Part shown: in pieces, positions 34,634 through 44,020 of the stretch | Position numbering within the stretch: position 1 is the stretch's first letter | Layout: every line of letters begins with the position of its first letter | NCBI GenBank assembly: GCA_017549565.1 | Contig: JAFYUI010000007.1 | Span: 18,712-82,711 of the forward strand | Source of the DNA: Clostridia bacterium | GTDB taxonomy: Bacteria > Bacillota > Clostridia > Oscillospirales > Acutalibacteraceae | Length of the DNA stretch: 64,000 bases | Direction: 5' to 3' | Position numbers and translations under genes: made by a program | The notes under the pieces: model-generated | The model's input: only the letters and a program-made list of their open reading frames with translations | Database searches by the model: none | Told to the model about the DNA's origin: nothing

Positions 34634-35512
34634 TTATCCCCAAAACAATGTAAAAATAATTGATGGCAAATAATTTGTTGCTAAAAGACCAATTAAAAAC
34701 AGTAAAATATTAACGCCGCCCTGTTTTCTAAAATCTTCCGCAATATCATCGCTATTAGCTTTAATATCCTTAATTTTAGAAATTGCGTGCTGTTTATACC
34801 ACCAGTCACCGAAAATTGCTACAAGAAGGCGAAGAAGCACATCCAATGATGAACTTAAAAAGGCAGAAATCAAAAGGGTAAAGTGTATTTGTGAAAGGTT
34901 TGCTGTCAAAAACTGCATCATTTCAGCAGTGGTTTTAATGTCTCCAAAGCCAAGATTAAACAGTGTTATTTGAAGCGGAAAGGTTAAAAGATTAAAAATA
35001 ATGGTTAAAACAGCACAAATAATACCCGCTTTATACATTTTTCTTGATAAAAGCCACTGGGACGGGAAGAAAAATGCCATAAGATTCCAAGATTTTTTTT
35101 GCTCGTTAGAGAGACGCTTAAATTTTGGAATATAGCGTGCAGTGTTGGAAATAACAAAGTTACGGGCTTCTTTTGCAGTTACGCCGTCTTCAATTATTTC
35201 GTCGGGTGCAACACCACCCAAAAAGTCCATTGGCGGAAGATTGCGAAAAATCTCATCCCCTGGGGTGTAATTATCATCTTTTATGGTGCTTTGTGTATAT
35301 TGCACCTTACTGTTATCAGCTTTTTCGGCCGCTTTCAGCTTGTCATATTGCATGTCGGTGCCGTGAGTTTCTTCAAGCGCACAATGCCCGATAGAGTTAT
35401 AACATTCCCTATGGTGCGGTGCACCGCAAACAGGGCAGTAAACCACATCATCTTCTTCAAAAAGATATGCGTGGCACAGAGCACAGCTGTCGTTTTGTTT
35501 TTTTAGAGTCAT
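34634..35512 (-). CDS. Prokaryotic RING-finger plus DUF2628-like membrane protein
   Basis: 292 residues. An N-terminal CALC...CPVC...PHHRECY...HC pattern (about 9-46) is a zinc-binding prokaryotic RING finger. A polar linker follows, then a DUF2628-like domain with FFFPSQWLLSRKMYKAG near 150 and four membrane segments. Bacterial RING-like domains of this type are common in Firmicutes, but function and partners are unclear. Overlaps the NUDIX gene by 4 bases. Confidence 0.8.
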   Translation of the reverse strand: MTLKKQNDSCALCHAYLFEEDDVVYCPVCGAPHHRECYNSIGHCALEETHGTDMQYDKLKAAEKADNSKVQYTQSTIKDDNYTPGDEIFRNLPPMDFLGGVAPDEIIEDGVTAKEARNFVISNTARYIPKFKRLSNEQKKSWNLMAFFFPSQWLLSRKMYKAGIICAVLTIIFNLLTFPLQITLFNLGFGDIKTTAEMMQFLTANLSQIHFTLLISAFLSSSLDVLLRLLVAIFGDWWYKQHAISKIKDIKANSDDIAEDFRKQGGVNILLFLIGLLATNYLPSIIFTLFWG

Positions 35513-36033
35513 AAAACTGCTCCTTCTAAAATGTCGGTGCTTTCAAAAAGCTTTTGGAAATATTCTTTGCCATAATTATGAAAGCGACCAAGCTTAATCA
35601 TTTTTTTAAGCTCGTCAGCATCAACCCATTTTGCTTCGGCAACTTCGCTTTCTTGAAGCTTTAAGCTGTTAATTTCGGGGTTTGCCACAATAAGCCAAGC
35701 ATCTAAAAATGAATTTCTTCTTTTAAGGTGAAAGATTTGTTTAAGTGTGTCTTCGTTTGAATTGATGCCAAGCTCTTCAAAAAGCTCGCGCCTTGCGGCA
35801 GTAAACGAGCTTTCGCCCGAAATAGCGGCACCGCCTGTTGCAGCCCACTCACCCGGCATAAGCTTTTTTCTTTCGCTTCGGCGTTGAATTAAAAATTTAC
35901 CGTCGGGCGACACTACCCAAATATGCACAACAAGGTGGTATTCCCCCGGCTTTAAAAAACTGCGACCTCTTACAGCGGTTTTGCCTGTCAGCACGCCGTT
36001 TTCGTTAAATATATCCCAAATTTCTTTACTCAT
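35509..36033 (-). CDS. NUDIX hydrolase, isopentenyl-diphosphate isomerase-like
   Basis: 174 residues. The Nudix box is complete, G-x5-E-x7-REL-x-EEL-GI, near 66-88. The MSKEIWDIFNENG start is typical of the subfamily that resembles IPP isomerases. The start at 36033 is preferred because the longer frame reads upstream AT-rich DNA. Substrate unknown. No strong SD is seen; GGGAG lies a little far upstream. Confidence 0.85.
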   Translation of the reverse strand: MSKEIWDIFNENGVLTGKTAVRGRSFLKPGEYHLVVHIWVVSPDGKFLIQRRSERKKLMPGEWAATGGAAISGESSFTAARRELFEELGINSNEDTLKQIFHLKRRNSFLDAWLIVANPEINSLKLQESEVAEAKWVDADELKKMIKLGRFHNYGKEYFQKLFESTDILEGAVL

Positions 36034-36153
36034 TATGTGATAAAATTCTCCCAATATTTCTCTGTCAAACAATACTGATAGCAGTATACTATATAAAATC
36101 AAATATATTATAACAAAATTGTGAATTTTTTTCAACAATTTATATCTTTGCTA

Positions 36154-36182
36154 TTGTAAAAAGTTTAATTTTATGTTAAAAT
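36154..36182 (+). promoter_or_regulatory. Promoter of SRP RNA
   Basis: TTGTAA at 36154-36159, 17 bases, TAAAAT at 36177-36182 with an upstream TG. Transcription would begin about 20 bases before the RNA. Confidence 0.7.
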
Positions 36183-36202
36183 TACTTGTGTTAAATTGCA
36201 CA

Positions 36203-36342
36203 TTGCGTGTCGGAATGTGCGAATGGGCGGGTCCTGTGCGACGGGATGCTACGAACCATGTCAGGCGGGGAACCGAGCAGCATTAAGTAGATTTTTCTGT
36301 GCGCCGCAGTCAATCGGTTCATTCGTACATTCGGATGCGCAA
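36203..36342 (+). ncRNA. ffs: Signal recognition particle RNA (small bacterial type)
   Basis: About 140 bases. The conserved domain IV is seen as GTCAGGCGGGGAACCGAGCA at 36259-36278 with AGC following, the Ffh-binding loop. Outer arms TTGCG..GGAATGTGCGAATG and CATTCGTACATTCGGATGCGCAA pair, followed by T's that can terminate. It directly precedes dnaX-ybaB-recR, the classic bacterial order. It is shorter than the 260-270-base Bacillus form, so it lacks the Alu-like domain. Confidence 0.93.
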
Positions 36343-36374
36343 GTTTTTTATTATTTTTAAACCGAGGTGTAAAA

Positions 36375-37967
36375 ATGGCTTATCAGGCATTATACCGCAA
36401 ATATCGTCCCCAAACATTTTCGGATGTTATTGGGCAGGAGCATATCACAAGCGTTTTAAAAAATGAATTGCGTGACGGCACAACTGTTCACGCCTATTTG
36501 TTTACAGGCACACGCGGTACGGGTAAAACTACCTGTGCAAAAATTTTGGCAAACGCTGTAAACTGCCTTAATAATAATGAGGGTGACCCTTGCTTAGAAT
36601 GTGACAGCTGTAAGCTGTTTTTAAACGGCGAAAATACTGACATTGTTGAAATTGACGCCGCTTCAAATAACGGTGTTGACAATATTCGCGAACTTAGGGA
36701 AATTATAAGCTTTACACCTGTGCAGTCAAAATACCGCGTTTATATTATTGACGAGGTGCATATGCTTTCAATCGGTGCTTTTAATGCACTTTTAAAGACC
36801 CTTGAAGAACCACCCGAACACGCCATTTTTATTTTGGCAACCACCGAGGTTCATAAGCTGCCCGCAACAATTTTGTCACGCTGTCAACGGTTTGATTTCA
36901 GAAGAATTGACAGTCAAAAAATTTGCGAGCGACTTCAATATATCGCAAAACTTGAAGGTTTAACCCTTACCGATGATGCCGCAACCTTAATTGCTTCTGC
37001 GGCTGATGGTGGTATGCGTGACGCACTTTCAATTTTAGATTTATGTGCTTCAAGCAGCAAAAATATCGATGAAACCATTGTTGAAAATGTTTGTGCAATG
37101 GCGGGTAATGACTATCTTTTAGAGCTTTGCGATGCTATAAAGGAAATGAACACCGACAAGGCACTTTTAATGATAGATAAGCTTCACAATTCATCGGTTG
37201 ATATGTCACGCCTTTTGGGTGAAATGATTTCACACTATCGTGATTTAATGGTTATAAAAACCGTTCGTTCGGGTAAAAGGCCAATTGTTTGCTCGGCAAC
37301 ACGAATGGCCGCCCTTGAAAAACAGGCCGAAAGGTTTGATATTAAAGAAATAATTTACACCTTAAATGTTTTGCAGTCGGCCACCGCTTTAATGAAAACG
37401 GGGGACAGGCGCTGTGAAATGGAAATGACGGTCGTAAAGCTTTGTAATCCCGAGCTTTCAACCGATATTGCATCCCTTGAACGCCGAATTTCGCTTTTAG
37501 AAAGCGGTGCAGTAAAGGCAAAGGCGGTGCCCGCCGCTAAAAGGGCAGAGCCCGAGCCGGCAGAAGAAACCACACCTGTGGTAGAGGATATGGTTGAGGA
37601 TGAAATCCCACCAATGCCAACCGATGCTGACAACCCCGAAGCCGCACCCGTTTTTGAGGGTGAGGTTAAAAGGTGGAACGAAATTCTTGCATTACTTACA
37701 AGAAATTGCCCCTTAATTGCGGCAGTTTTAAATGATTCAAAGGCATATATAAAGGGCGATTATTTGCTTATCGATGCACCCAATTCGCAGTTTAAAAGTC
37801 TTATCAGGCAAGAGGGCGGCAGATATAAGCAAAGCATTCGCGAGGCGGCCGAGCAGGTGCTTGGTGTGACCTATAAATTAGGGCCGTACACTAAACCCCA
37901 AGAACCACAAGAAAGCGACCCTTTAACTGCTTTGGCAAATAAGCTTAAAAACCTTGAAATTAACTAA
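36375..37967 (+). CDS. dnaX: DNA polymerase III subunit gamma/tau
   Basis: 530 residues. Walker A GTRGTGKTT near 45, a zinc module with CLECDSC near 74, Walker B IIDEVHML near 119 and the sensor SRCQRF near 167. The tail (380-425) is acidic and Pro-rich, as in tau. Clamp-loader ATPase. First protein gene after the SRP RNA; ybaB and recR follow. Confidence 0.96.
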   Translation: MAYQALYRKYRPQTFSDVIGQEHITSVLKNELRDGTTVHAYLFTGTRGTGKTTCAKILANAVNCLNNNEGDPCLECDSCKLFLNGENTDIVEIDAASNNGVDNIRELREIISFTPVQSKYRVYIIDEVHMLSIGAFNALLKTLEEPPEHAIFILATTEVHKLPATILSRCQRFDFRRIDSQKICERLQYIAKLEGLTLTDDAATLIASAADGGMRDALSILDLCASSSKNIDETIVENVCAMAGNDYLLELCDAIKEMNTDKALLMIDKLHNSSVDMSRLLGEMISHYRDLMVIKTVRSGKRPIVCSATRMAALEKQAERFDIKEIIYTLNVLQSATALMKTGDRRCEMEMTVVKLCNPELSTDIASLERRISLLESGAVKAKAVPAAKRAEPEPAEETTPVVEDMVEDEIPPMPTDADNPEAAPVFEGEVKRWNEILALLTRNCPLIAAVLNDSKAYIKGDYLLIDAPNSQFKSLIRQEGGRYKQSIREAAEQVLGVTYKLGPYTKPQEPQESDPLTALANKLKNLEIN

Positions 37968-37985
37968 TTTAGGAGATTATAAATT

Positions 37986-38324
37986 ATGAAAGTAAGACTT
38001 CCCAATAACGGCGGCGGTAATATGAATCAAATGCTTGCAAAGGCACAAAAAATGCAGGCAGATATGCAAAGCTTACAGGCCGATTTAGAACAAAGAGAAT
38101 ATACAGCCGTTTCAGGTGGCGGTATGGTGGAAATTACCGTTGACGGTAAACACCTTGTAAAGTCGGTTAAAATTAACCCCGAAGCAGTTGATACCGATGA
38201 TATCGAAATGCTTGAAGATTTTATCACCATTGCATTTAACGAGGCAGTAGGTAAAGCAATGGAAGAATCCGAACAGGAAATGGGCGCTATCACAAGCGGT
38301 CTTAATCTTCCGGGGATGTTTTAA
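37986..38324 (+). CDS. YbaB/EbfC nucleoid-associated protein
   Basis: 112 residues. A helical QMLAKAQKMQADMQSLQADL start, a strand part with GGGMVEITVDGKH near 42 and a Met-rich tail. It forms a dimeric DNA-binding tweezer. It lies between dnaX and recR as in most bacteria; the recR ATG follows after 2 bases. Confidence 0.94.
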   Translation: MKVRLPNNGGGNMNQMLAKAQKMQADMQSLQADLEQREYTAVSGGGMVEITVDGKHLVKSVKINPEAVDTDDIEMLEDFITIAFNEAVGKAMEESEQEMGAITSGLNLPGMF

Positions 38325-38326
38325 TT

Positions 38327-38929
38327 ATGGCATCTTTTAATATTATACCCTTAAACGAGCTTATTTTACAGTTTGAAAAGCTGCCCGGTATCGGCAAAAA
38401 AACCGCACAGCGTTTAGCACTTAATATTTTAGAGCAACCGCCCGAACGCGCCGAAAAATTTGCCGAAGCACTTATAAACGCAAGGCGAAAGGTTTGTTTT
38501 TGCAGTGTTTGTCAAGGGCTGACTGACCAAGAAATTTGCTCGGTTTGCAGTGATTCAAATCGTGATAAATCGGTGATTTGTGTCGTGGCCGAGCCAAAGG
38601 ATGTTATCGCCTTTGAAAAAATAAGGGAATTTAACGGCACCTACCATGTGCTTCATGGTGTAATTTCACCGATGGATAATATTTCGCCTAACGATTTAAG
38701 AATTAAAGAGCTCATGACAAGATTGTCAGACGGTTCGGTTAAGGAAATTATTATGGCTACCAACCCCACAGTTGAGGGTGAGGCAACAGCCAGCTATATT
38801 TCACGCCTTGTAAAGCCAATGGGCATAAAGGTAACACGCTTGGCTTATGGTGTGCCTGTTGGAAGCGATTTAGAATATGCCGACGAATTTACATTAGCCC
38901 GCGCGCTTCAGGGCAGAAACGAGATTTAA
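38327..38929 (+). CDS. recR: Recombination mediator RecR
   Basis: 200 residues. HhH LPGIGKKTAQRLA near 18, a zinc finger C-x2-C...C-x2-C (CFCSVCQ...EICSVC) near 55-72, then a Toprim domain with VVAEPKDVIAFE near 86. It loads RecA with RecFO at gaps. Confidence 0.97.
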   Translation: MASFNIIPLNELILQFEKLPGIGKKTAQRLALNILEQPPERAEKFAEALINARRKVCFCSVCQGLTDQEICSVCSDSNRDKSVICVVAEPKDVIAFEKIREFNGTYHVLHGVISPMDNISPNDLRIKELMTRLSDGSVKEIIMATNPTVEGEATASYISRLVKPMGIKVTRLAYGVPVGSDLEYADEFTLARALQGRNEI

Positions 38930-38930
38930 A

Positions 38931-39149
38931 ATGACACAAGAAAAAATTGACCGCATAAACGAGCTTGCTAAAAAGCAAAAAACCGTTGGTCTTACCGAAG
39001 AAGAAAAGCAAGAGCAATATCTTTTAAGAAGGGAATATATTGATTCTTTTAAGCAAAGTCTTGTATCCCAGCTTGAAAACACTTATATCGTTCAACCCGA
39101 CGGCACAAAAAAGAAGGTAACTGCAAAAGATGAAAATACTTGTAACTGA
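38931..39149 (+). CDS. DUF896 (YnzC-type) small protein
   Basis: 72 residues. Two helices with INELAKKQKTVGLTEEE and YIDSFKQSL, the signature of the DUF896 Firmicutes family (YnzC in Bacillus, SOS-linked). One base after recR. It overlaps the dehydrogenase gene by 20 bases. Confidence 0.88.
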   Translation: MTQEKIDRINELAKKQKTVGLTEEEKQEQYLLRREYIDSFKQSLVSQLENTYIVQPDGTKKKVTAKDENTCN

Positions 39150-40077
39150 CAGCGCAAGCTTAAAGTCACATAACGATTTATCACTTGAAATTTTGGGGAA
39201 ATTCGGCAAGGTTTTTGAATTTTCGGGCATTTCAAGGGATGAGCTTTTAAAAGAGGTTAAGGATACTGATATCATCCTTACAAATAAGGTTATAATCGAC
39301 CGCGAGGTAATGGAAAATGCCCCGCGGCTTCGTTATATCGGGTTGTTTGCAACAGGATATAACAATATTGATATCTTAGCCGCAAAGGAAAAGGGAATAG
39401 TGGTTGCAAATGCAGGCAGTTATTCTACAAATGCGGTGGCACAGCAGGTAATGGCTTATATTTTAATGCACTTTACCGAAATTGCAAAATATGACGACTT
39501 TGTAAAACAGGGTGGATGGCTTAAATCAAAATGCTTTGCACCACTTGTTTTTGCAACTGATGAGGTTTATGACAAAACCCTTGGTATTGTCGGCTATGGT
39601 GCAATAGGTCAAGCGGTTGAAAGGGCGGCGACCGCCCTTGGCATGCGGGTTATAGTTTACACCCGTACCCCAAAATCAGACCCAAAATTTGTCGACTTTG
39701 ACACCCTTTTGAAGACAAGTGATATTATTTCAATGCATTGCCCACTTAATGAACAAAGTGCGGATATGATGAATGCCAAGGCATTTGCAAAATGTAAAAA
39801 CGGAGCATTTTTCATAAATACTGCCCGTGGCGGTGTTGTGGATGAATGGGCTCTTTTTGATGCACTTCAAAGCGGTAAATTATCGGGTGCGGCAGTTGAT
39901 GTTTTAAAACAAGAGCCAATGAGTGACGACTGCCCGCTTTTAAAGGCAAAAAATATTATAATCACCCCGCATACAGCGTGGGCACCCCTTAAAACACGCC
40001 AACGCCTTTTACAAATTGTTTGCGATAATATTCAGGCGTTTTTAGATGGCAACCCCACAAATAACGTAGCAAAGTAG
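39130..40077 (+). CDS. D-2-hydroxyacid dehydrogenase
   Basis: 315 residues. ATGYNNIDI near 76, NAD fold GIVGYGAIGQAV near 155, NTARGGVVDEWAL near 234 with the catalytic Arg, a Glu in KQEPM near 261 and ITPHTAWAP near 277 with the catalytic His. Substrate could be glycerate, hydroxypyruvate or a branched 2-hydroxy acid; not resolved from sequence. Confidence 0.88.
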   Translation: MKILVTDSASLKSHNDLSLEILGKFGKVFEFSGISRDELLKEVKDTDIILTNKVIIDREVMENAPRLRYIGLFATGYNNIDILAAKEKGIVVANAGSYSTNAVAQQVMAYILMHFTEIAKYDDFVKQGGWLKSKCFAPLVFATDEVYDKTLGIVGYGAIGQAVERAATALGMRVIVYTRTPKSDPKFVDFDTLLKTSDIISMHCPLNEQSADMMNAKAFAKCKNGAFFINTARGGVVDEWALFDALQSGKLSGAAVDVLKQEPMSDDCPLLKAKNIIITPHTAWAPLKTRQRLLQIVCDNIQAFLDGNPTNNVAK

Positions 40078-40087
40078 GTGAAACGGT

Positions 40088-41614
40088 TTGTTTTCAAGAA
40101 TTAACAGCGTCGGTCTTTTTGGAATTGATTCTTATATGATAGAGGTTGAAGCCGACATTTCAAACGGACTTCCCGCATTTGATATTGTTGGTCTTCCCGA
40201 TGCAGCGGTTAAGGAATCACGCGACCGTGTGCGTGCCGCAATTAAAAACTGCGGTTTTAAATTTCCCGTTTCACGAATTACTGTAAACCTTGCCCCTGCC
40301 GACCGCAAGAAAGAGGGCTCGATTTATGACCTGCCCGTGCTTTTGTCAATTTTAAAGGCAAGCGGTCAAATAAGTGTTTCGCTTGATAACACCGTTGTTA
40401 TAGGTGAGGTTGCCTTGGATGGTATGCTTCGTGCGGTAAACGGTGTTTTGGCTATCGCCATTACTGCAAAGGAAAACGGTATTGAAAACCTTTTTGTACC
40501 AAAAGAAAACGCAGTCGAGGCGGCTGTTGTAGATGGGCTTAATGTTTATGGTGTTGAAAGTGTTAAAGAGCTTATTTTACACCTTAAAGGCGAAAAACCA
40601 ATAGAAAAGCAACCCCTTACCGTAATTAAAAGTGAAAATAATTTGCCCGTGCCCGATTTTTCGGATGTTAAAGGTCAATTAGCCGCCAAAAAGGCGATGG
40701 AAATTGCGGCGGCGGGCGGACATAATATCATACTTGTTGGCCCTCCCGGTTCGGGTAAAAGCATGCTTGCAAAACGACTTCCCGGTATTATGCCCGATAT
40801 GACCTTTGACGAAGCAATTGAAACCACAAAAATTCATTCGGTAGCGGGTATTTTAGATAAAAAGGAGCCATTTGTTTCAAACCGCCCCTTCCGTTCACCC
40901 CACCATACTGTTTCCCCTGCGGCTATTGCGGGTGGCGGCACAATGCCAAGACCGGGTGAAATTTCCTTGGCGCATAACGGCGTTTTGTTTTTAGATGAAT
41001 TTCCCGAGTTTCGCCGCGATGTTATGGAAGCGCTTCGCCAACCTATTGAAGACGGCAAGGTGACCATATCTCGTGTTGCGGGTACACTTACATACCCAAG
41101 TTCGATAATGCTTGTGGCGGCTATGAACCCTTGCCCCTGCGGCTTTTTCGGTCACCCCACAAGAGAGTGTAAATGCTCACCCCAAGCGGTGCATAAATAT
41201 CTTTCGAAAATTTCGGGTCCAATGCTTGACCGCATTGACTTGCATGTTGAAGTACCGCCTGTTGATTACAGCGATTTAAGAAGCAACGGCAACGAAGAAA
41301 CAAGCGCTGAAATCAAGGTGCGTGTTAATAAGGCCCGTGCTTTACAAGCCGAAAGATATAAGGGCACAGGTATTTCCTGCAATGCCCGACTAACCCCATC
41401 GCTTATAAGAAAATACTGCATTTTGGATGATGAGGCAAGTCAGTATTTGGCCCTTTCGTTTGAAAGATTGGGGCTTTCCGCCCGTGCGTATGACCGCATT
41501 TTAAAGGTTGCCCGCACCATTGCCGATTTGGATGGTTGCGAAATTATCGAAAAACGCCATATCTTTTCAGCAATTTCTTTTAGAAGTCTTGACAGAAAAT
41601 ATTGGGGTGCATAA
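40088..41614 (+). CDS. YifB/ComM-family Mg-chelatase-like AAA ATPase
   Basis: 508 residues starting at TTG (40088), with AGGTG 7 bases upstream. N-terminal ChlI-like lobe, Walker A GPPGSGKSMLAK near 217, RSPHHTVSPAA near 275, LFLDEFPEF near 300 and NPCPCGFFG near 345, all standard for this family. ComM drives branch migration in natural transformation, which may also apply here. Confidence 0.92.
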   Translation: MFSRINSVGLFGIDSYMIEVEADISNGLPAFDIVGLPDAAVKESRDRVRAAIKNCGFKFPVSRITVNLAPADRKKEGSIYDLPVLLSILKASGQISVSLDNTVVIGEVALDGMLRAVNGVLAIAITAKENGIENLFVPKENAVEAAVVDGLNVYGVESVKELILHLKGEKPIEKQPLTVIKSENNLPVPDFSDVKGQLAAKKAMEIAAAGGHNIILVGPPGSGKSMLAKRLPGIMPDMTFDEAIETTKIHSVAGILDKKEPFVSNRPFRSPHHTVSPAAIAGGGTMPRPGEISLAHNGVLFLDEFPEFRRDVMEALRQPIEDGKVTISRVAGTLTYPSSIMLVAAMNPCPCGFFGHPTRECKCSPQAVHKYLSKISGPMLDRIDLHVEVPPVDYSDLRSNGNEETSAEIKVRVNKARALQAERYKGTGISCNARLTPSLIRKYCILDDEASQYLALSFERLGLSARAYDRILKVARTIADLDGCEIIEKRHIFSAISFRSLDRKYWGA

Positions 41615-41635
41615 ACCTTATATTAAACCAAAATC

Positions 41636-41674
41636 AAAGCCCTTTCGGATTTTTTATCCGAAAGGGCTTTTTTT
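41636..41674 (+). terminator. Terminator after the yifB-like gene
   Basis: A 15-bp perfect stem (41636-41650 with 41656-41670) with T's following. Confidence 0.93.
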
Positions 41675-41738
41675 GTTGCGTTTTTCTATATTATGATATA
41701 TAATATATACTGTATAATTATGTAAAAAGAGGTGTGTT

Positions 41739-41927
41739 ATGGATATATCGGTTGGTGACAAGCTTTTAATGAAAAAAAAGCACCCTTGTGGCTGTGATAT
41801 TTTTACTGTAACACGCATAGGGATGGACTTTAAGCTTAAATGCGACGGTTGTGGGCACGAGGTTATGGTACCGCGTGTCAAAGCCGAAAAAAGTCTTAAA
41901 AAAATAATTAAAACAGAGGTTATTTAA
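41739..41927 (+). CDS. DUF951 small zinc-type protein
   Basis: 62 residues. HPCGCD near 16 and CDGCGHEV near 36 supply metal-type cysteines, with KLKC between, the DUF951 pattern. Adjacent to prfA, which starts on the next base. Function unknown. Confidence 0.88.
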   Translation: MDISVGDKLLMKKKHPCGCDIFTVTRIGMDFKLKCDGCGHEVMVPRVKAEKSLKKIIKTEVI

Positions 41928-43004
41928 GTGTTTGATAAATTAGAATCGGTTGTAAACCGCCACGAACAAATTGGTATTGAGCTTACTCGCCCTGATGTTG
42001 CATCGGATAACGAGCTTTTCAGAAAGCTTATGAAGGAGTATAGTGAATTAACCCCACTTGTAGAAAAATATAAAGAATATGTTGCGGCTAAAAATGCCGA
42101 AAAGGAAGCGCTTGAAATTTTAGCCGAGCCCAATTTGGATAAAGATTTCAAAGAGCTTGCCGAAGAAGAGCTTAAAGAGGCAAAGGAAAACATTATCACC
42201 TTTGCTGACGAGCTTAAAATTTTACTTTTACCCAAAGACCCCAACGATGAAAAAAGTGTTATTATTGAAATTCGTGGTGGCGCAGGCGGTGAAGAGGCGG
42301 CACTTTTTGCGGCTTCACTTTACCGAATGTATTCAATGTATGCCGAATCAAAGCGTTGGCAAATTGAAATCAGCAATGCCAACGAAACCGAGCTTGGCGG
42401 TTATAAGGAAATCAGCTTTATGATAGAAGGTGGCGGTGCATACTCACGCTTTAAGTACGAAAGTGGTGTTCACCGTGTTCAGCGTGTTCCCGATACCGAA
42501 ACACAGGGCCGTATTCACACTTCAACCGTTACCGTTGCGGTGCTTCCCGAGGCAGATGAGGTTGAGCTTGAAATCAACCCTGCTGACCTTAAAATTGATA
42601 CCTTCCGGTCAAGTGGTGCGGGTGGTCAGCACATTAACAAAACATCTTCGGCAATTCGTGTAACACATATCCCAACAGGCACTGTTGTTGAATGTCAGGA
42701 TGAGAGAAGCCAGTTTAAAAACAAGGACAAGGCACTTAAAATTTTGCGCGCCCGCCTTTTTGACGAAGAGCAACGAAAACACGACGAAGCTATCGCTTCT
42801 GACCGTAAAAGCCAGGTTGGCACAGGCGACAGAAGTGAGCGTATTCGTACCTATAACTACCCCCAAGGTCGTGTGACTGACCACAGAATAGGTCTTACAC
42901 TTTATAAATTAGACCAAATTTTAAACGGTGATATTGATGAGGTTGTAGATGCACTTATAACCCATTACCGCACCGAAGCTTTAAAGGCAGATGAAGAAAA
43001 CTAA
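41928..43004 (+). CDS. prfA: Peptide chain release factor 1
   Basis: 358 residues from GTG at 41928 with AGAGGT upstream. GGQ loop SSGAGGQHINKTSSAIR near 226 is the peptidyl hydrolysis site, and RVPDTETQGR near 182 holds the PxT stop-codon motif of RF1 (PDT here; PAT in E. coli). It recognises UAA/UAG. It overlaps the tsaC gene by one base. Confidence 0.95.
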   Translation: MFDKLESVVNRHEQIGIELTRPDVASDNELFRKLMKEYSELTPLVEKYKEYVAAKNAEKEALEILAEPNLDKDFKELAEEELKEAKENIITFADELKILLLPKDPNDEKSVIIEIRGGAGGEEAALFAASLYRMYSMYAESKRWQIEISNANETELGGYKEISFMIEGGGAYSRFKYESGVHRVQRVPDTETQGRIHTSTVTVAVLPEADEVELEINPADLKIDTFRSSGAGGQHINKTSSAIRVTHIPTGTVVECQDERSQFKNKDKALKILRARLFDEEQRKHDEAIASDRKSQVGTGDRSERIRTYNYPQGRVTDHRIGLTLYKLDQILNGDIDEVVDALITHYRTEALKADEEN

Positions 43005-44020
43005 TGAAAACACTTCGCTTAAATGTTGCGAAAAGTGAATATGATAAAAGCATTAACACCGCAGCCGAAATTTTAAAAAACGGCGGTGTGGTTGGTATGC
43101 CTACCGAAACGGTTTATGGTCTTGCTGCCAGCGCTTATGATGATAACGCCATAAAAAAGGTGTTTGTGGCAAAGGGCAGACCGCAGGACAACCCCCTTAT
43201 TGTGCATATTTGTGATTTAGGAATGCTAAACGAGGTTGCAGATGATATACCAGAAATTGCCTATACCTTGGCAGAAAAATTTTGGCCCGGTGCACTGACA
43301 ATGGTGCTAAACCGCAGTGAAAAAATTGCCGACAGTGTGTCGGCAGGGCTTACAACAGTTGCGGTTAGAATGCCGTCAAACCCCGTTGCGCTTGATGTAA
43401 TTAAGGTCAGCGGTTTACCCCTTGCCGCACCGTCGGCAAATCTTTCGGGCAAACCAAGCCCCACCACCGCAAACCATGTTTTAAACGATTTAGAGGGCAA
43501 AATCGATGCTGTTTTAATGGGGGATGACTGCGATTTTGGTGTTGAATCTACCGTTATCACCCTTGTGGGACAAACCCCAATGCTGCTTCGCCCCGGTGCT
43601 GTCACCTACGAACAGCTTTTAAAGGTTTTGCCAAATCTTGAAATTTCCGATGCAGTTTTGAACGAGCTTAAAGTAGGGGACAAGGCGGAATCGCCCGGTA
43701 TGAAATATAAGCATTATGCCCCAAAAACCACCGCCTTTTTGGTGGAGGGTGAAAACTTTACCGATTTTGTTAATACAAAACAAAATGCGGTAGCGGTTTG
43801 CTTTGAGGAAGAAGCAAGCGATATTAAAATACCAAAGCTTATTTACGGCAGTAAAAATGACACTTTAACCCTTGCACATTCCTGCTTTTCGGTTTTGCGC
43901 GAGGTTGATAAATTCGGCGCCGAAAATGTTTTTATCCACGCGCCCGAAAAACAGGGTGTGGGTCTTGCGGTTTATAACCGACTTATCCGCGCCGCCGCAT
44001 TTAAGGTGATTAAATTATGA
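43004..44020 (+). CDS. Threonylcarbamoyl-AMP synthase (Sua5-type)
   Basis: 338 residues. GMPTETVYGLAASA near 30, KGRPQDNPLIVH near 60 and SANLSGKPSPT near 147 form the Sua5/YwlC catalytic fold. A C-terminal Sua5 domain (about 210-338) is included. It makes TC-AMP from Thr, bicarbonate and ATP for the t6A37 tRNA modification. It overlaps coaE by 4 bases. Confidence 0.93.
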   Translation: MKTLRLNVAKSEYDKSINTAAEILKNGGVVGMPTETVYGLAASAYDDNAIKKVFVAKGRPQDNPLIVHICDLGMLNEVADDIPEIAYTLAEKFWPGALTMVLNRSEKIADSVSAGLTTVAVRMPSNPVALDVIKVSGLPLAAPSANLSGKPSPTTANHVLNDLEGKIDAVLMGDDCDFGVESTVITLVGQTPMLLRPGAVTYEQLLKVLPNLEISDAVLNELKVGDKAESPGMKYKHYAPKTTAFLVEGENFTDFVNTKQNAVAVCFEEEASDIKIPKLIYGSKNDTLTLAHSCFSVLREVDKFGAENVFIHAPEKQGVGLAVYNRLIRAAAFKVIKL

